From contig JBKHYG010000014.1 in NCBI GenBank assembly GCA_046565595.1, positions 1 to 41,063 on the forward strand: DNA of 41,063 nt, read 5' to 3'. The position numbers and the translations under genes are program-made. Shown one piece after another: positions 39,536 through 41,063 of the stretch. The notes under the pieces were generated by a model that saw only the letters and a program-made list of their open reading frames with translations, had not been told where the DNA came from and searched no databases. The stretch comes from JBKHYG01 sp046565595 (GTDB lineage: Bacteria; Actinomycetota; AC-67). Each line of letters begins with the position of its first letter. Position 1 is the first letter of the stretch.

Positions 39536-39787
39536 GTGGGCTTGATCTGCACCCTCATCACCCTCTACACATTCATCCTGCTGGCCAGGGTGCTACTGAG
39601 TTGGTTCCCGCAACTGCCGGCAGGGGCTAGGCCCGTCGCCGAGGTCATCTATACGCTGACCGAGCCGGTGCTCCGATGGGCGCGACCCCTCTTGCCGCCC
39701 CTGCGGATAGGCAACATCGCCTTGGACATGAGCATCTTGCTACTCTTCGTGGGGTTGAGCCTGCTGCAAGCAGCCATCTGTCCCTAG
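39536..39787 (+). CDS. YggT family membrane protein
   Basis: 83 residues, two transmembrane helices: residues about 2-22 (LICTLITLYTFILLARVLLSW) and 60-80 (LDMSILLLFVGLSLLQAAI, in part), joined by the family motif FPQLP, YTLTEPVLRWARPLLPPLRIGN. YlmG/YggT proteins are coded beside sepF in many bacteria and influence division-site or nucleoid distribution; exact function unknown. GTG at 39536 is 7 bp after sepF and precedes divIVA by 21 bp; likely one transcript. Confidence 0.92.
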   Translation: MGLICTLITLYTFILLARVLLSWFPQLPAGARPVAEVIYTLTEPVLRWARPLLPPLRIGNIALDMSILLLFVGLSLLQAAICP

Positions 39788-39808
39788 ACCGCCCGGAGGG
39801 CGATCGGC

Positions 39809-40387
39809 GTGCCATTGACCCCTCAAGATATCGTTCGCAAGGAGTTCCGCGAAGCGTTCCGCGGATACAGCCAGACCGATGTCGACCTGTTCCTCGATGA
39901 GGTGGTCGACGAGATCACGCGGCTCATAGACGACAACCAGAAGATGAGGGTCCGGCTGGCAGCACTGCAGCAGGAGCTTGCCCGCTACCGGGACGCCCGC
40001 ACGGCCCGTGCCGACGAGCAGATGGCCAGCAGGTACGGGGCAGACGACGCCGGCGCTCAGCAGCAGCCGTCGACCCAGCAGCGCCGACCTCCTCTGCCCA
40101 GCATGCCGAAGCCCGAGGACCCGTTCGGGCCGACATCGGAGCGCCCTTCGCGACCACCACCGAGCGGATCTGGGGGTCGCGGAACCAGGGAGCGCACTGG
40201 GGAGGGATCTGTTCCACAGACACCGGCTCGACCGAGCCAAGGATCGGACCCCCTGCTCGAGAGGGATACGCCTCCTAGACCCCACGACGACCCGGCCTCG
40301 ACCCAGCCGCATCGTCCGAGTTCAGGCGAGGGCGATCGTTGGAGGCCGCCGGCTGGCTCTGAGCGACCTTTCTGGGGCGGAGATTGA
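39809..40387 (+). CDS. divIVA: DivIVA/Wag31 domain protein
   Basis: 192 residues. N-terminal membrane-curvature domain LTPQDIVRKEFREAFRGYSQTDVDLFLDEVVDEI (residues about 3-37, quoted in part), with the crossed-loop Phe/Arg region EAFRGYS, then a short coiled coil (about 38-65, LIDDNQKMRVRLAALQQELARY). The rest (66-192) is a disordered Pro/Ser/Arg tail with little coiled coil, shorter in the coil than Wag31. It marks poles or septa and recruits wall enzymes; in actinobacteria it drives polar growth. GTG at 39809 follows CCGGAGGGCG. Adjacent to the KPAAK membrane protein. Confidence 0.92.
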   Translation: MPLTPQDIVRKEFREAFRGYSQTDVDLFLDEVVDEITRLIDDNQKMRVRLAALQQELARYRDARTARADEQMASRYGADDAGAQQQPSTQQRRPPLPSMPKPEDPFGPTSERPSRPPPSGSGGRGTRERTGEGSVPQTPARPSQGSDPLLERDTPPRPHDDPASTQPHRPSSGEGDRWRPPAGSERPFWGGD

Positions 40388-40459
40388 GCGTCCGCCCGAT
40401 GCGGTAGGACCGTCCGTTAGCATGCCCCGCCGTCGTCCATAGGAAAGGCCGAACTGATC

Positions 40460-41063
40460 GTGATCCTGTTGTCCGCAGCACTTGTCGGTGTCGCCATCCT
40501 GTTCTTCGTCATCGGTGTCACGCAGACGGGCCTCAGCTTCATCTATGCCAGCATGGCCGCCAGTCTCGCCTCCTTCGCGACGCTGATCCTCGGAGTTATC
40601 CGAGGACGCAAGCGATCGGCCGAGGAAGGGCCGGCAGTCGATGGCCCGATCCTCCTGTCGAGTGAGTCGGACTTCCGTGCTCCGATGCCTGGAACCTTGG
40701 CGCTCGGAGCCGATGAGGCGAACACCGGCGCGGCTGTCATCTCGTTGTCTGCCGACGACGACGACGAGGACGATGATGGAGACGCGAAGCCTGCCGCGAC
40801 CGCACGCTCCGTTGCTGGTTCGAGCGGCCGCCCAAGGACCTCGCGCATCGGCCTCGCCGGCGATGATGGAGAAGATGACGGTGCCGTGACCTCTAGGCCG
40901 AAGAGCACGGCCGCCGCCGCCAGGAAGCCTGCGGCCAAGAAGCCTGCGGCGAAGAAGCCTGCGGCCAAGAAGCCTGCGGCGAAGAAGCCTGCGGCCAAGA
41001 AGCCTGCGGCCAAGAAGCCTGCGGCCAAGAAGCCTGCGGCCAAGAAGCCTGCGGCCAAGAAGC
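40460..41063 (+). CDS. Membrane-anchored protein with acidic region and KPAAK repeat tract (3' end outside window)
   Basis: Open frame from GTG at 40460 to the window end, at least 201 residues. Residues 2-20 and about 27-47 are two transmembrane helices (ILLSAALVGVAILFFVIGV; FIYASMAASLASFATLILGV), followed by basic RGRKR, a linker, the acidic run D99-D108 (DDDDEDDDGD), and from residue 156 nine full units of KPAAK, 15 bp each (40925 onward). AGGAAAGG (40441-40448) is a ribosome site 11 nt before the GTG. Such Lys/Ala/Pro repeats bind DNA or polyanions in histone-H1-like and HupB tails, so this could tether the nucleoid to membrane near DivIVA (inference). The unseen C-terminus could hold another domain. 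Confidence 0.75.
   Translation, partial: MILLSAALVGVAILFFVIGVTQTGLSFIYASMAASLASFATLILGVIRGRKRSAEEGPAVDGPILLSSESDFRAPMPGTLALGADEANTGAAVISLSADDDDEDDDGDAKPAATARSVAGSSGRPRTSRIGLAGDDGEDDGAVTSRPKSTAAAARKPAAKKPAAKKPAAKKPAAKKPAAKKPAAKKPAAKKPAAKKPAAKK
40925..41063 (+). repeat. 15-bp tandem repeat coding KPAAK
   Basis: Nine complete AAGCCTGCGGCSAAG units and part of a tenth, in frame with the membrane protein; only the last Ala codon varies (GCC or GCG in units 2 and 4). Near-identity suggests recent expansion and possible copy-number variation. The tract continues past the window end. Confidence 0.95.

Noticed and set aside
40543..41058. Minus-strand frame coding Ala-Gly-Phe repeats
   Set aside because: It is only the antisense reading of the KPAAK repeat; the plus-strand frame has helices, ribosome site and operon context.

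Overview
The window is about 41 kb of GC-rich DNA (about 60-65 % GC by eye, not computed), densely coding with mostly short intergenic gaps. It looks chromosomal and actinobacterial (Actinomycetota). Evidence: a complete division and cell wall (dcw) cluster with SepF, YggT and DivIVA but no FtsA; a DUF3040 protein and a DUF6504 protein; a mycobacterial-type LexA box (TCGAAC-N4-GTTCGA); a PASTA-domain Ser/Thr kinase; and many GTG/TTG starts with 4-nt stop/start overlaps. murB inside the dcw cluster and ThiH instead of ThiO fit a lineage outside the Mycobacterium/Streptomyces group, but the class cannot be fixed from this sequence. I saw no tRNA, rRNA, CRISPR, insertion sequence or prophage.

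Layout. 1-5.7 kb: 3' end of 6-phosphofructokinase, two EamA/DMT-family permeases, L-threonine aldolase, and a Ser/Thr kinase with four PASTA domains. 5.7-9.5 kb: a small unknown gene, then a thiamine operon thiG-thiH-thiS-thiE with 4-nt overlaps. thiE is fused to an O6-alkylguanine-DNA alkyltransferase domain, and the ThiS di-glycine is followed by two extra residues. 9.5-13.7 kb, minus strand: two secreted Cys-rich unknown proteins, a Tat-exported thioredoxin-like lipoprotein and a secreted heparinase II/III-like protein. 13.8-19.8 kb: an SOS operon of DUF6504, dnaE2 and dinB plus a crotonase, behind a promoter with a perfect LexA box and closed by a hairpin terminator. 19.8-21.4 kb: DUF3040 membrane protein, MerR regulator, HNH endonuclease.

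21.4-41 kb is the dcw cluster: mraZ, an overlooked 46-residue membrane protein, rsmH, ftsL, ftsI, murE, murF, mraY, murD, ftsW, murG, murC, murB, ftsQ; a 416-bp regulatory gap; ftsZ; a terminator; pgeF, yggS-like, sepF, yggT, divIVA; and a membrane-anchored protein with a KPAAK repeat tract running off the window. The Mur enzymes make UDP-MurNAc-pentapeptide (MurE has the meso-diaminopimelate DNPR motif), MraY and MurG make lipid II, and FtsW/FtsI with FtsQ/FtsL build septal wall around the FtsZ ring, which SepF anchors. DivIVA marks curved membrane and poles.

Two regulatory themes stand out. Eight first-of-transcript genes have a TANNNT -10 hexamer 6-9 nt before the start codon and no Shine-Dalgarno, so they look leaderless. 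mraZ is preceded by TGG repeats at exact 10-bp spacing over its own promoter, as expected for MraZ autoregulation. I see no wholly new system. The best leads are the ThiE-alkyltransferase fusion with the capped ThiS, the small membrane protein between mraZ and rsmH, and the KPAAK membrane protein after divIVA.
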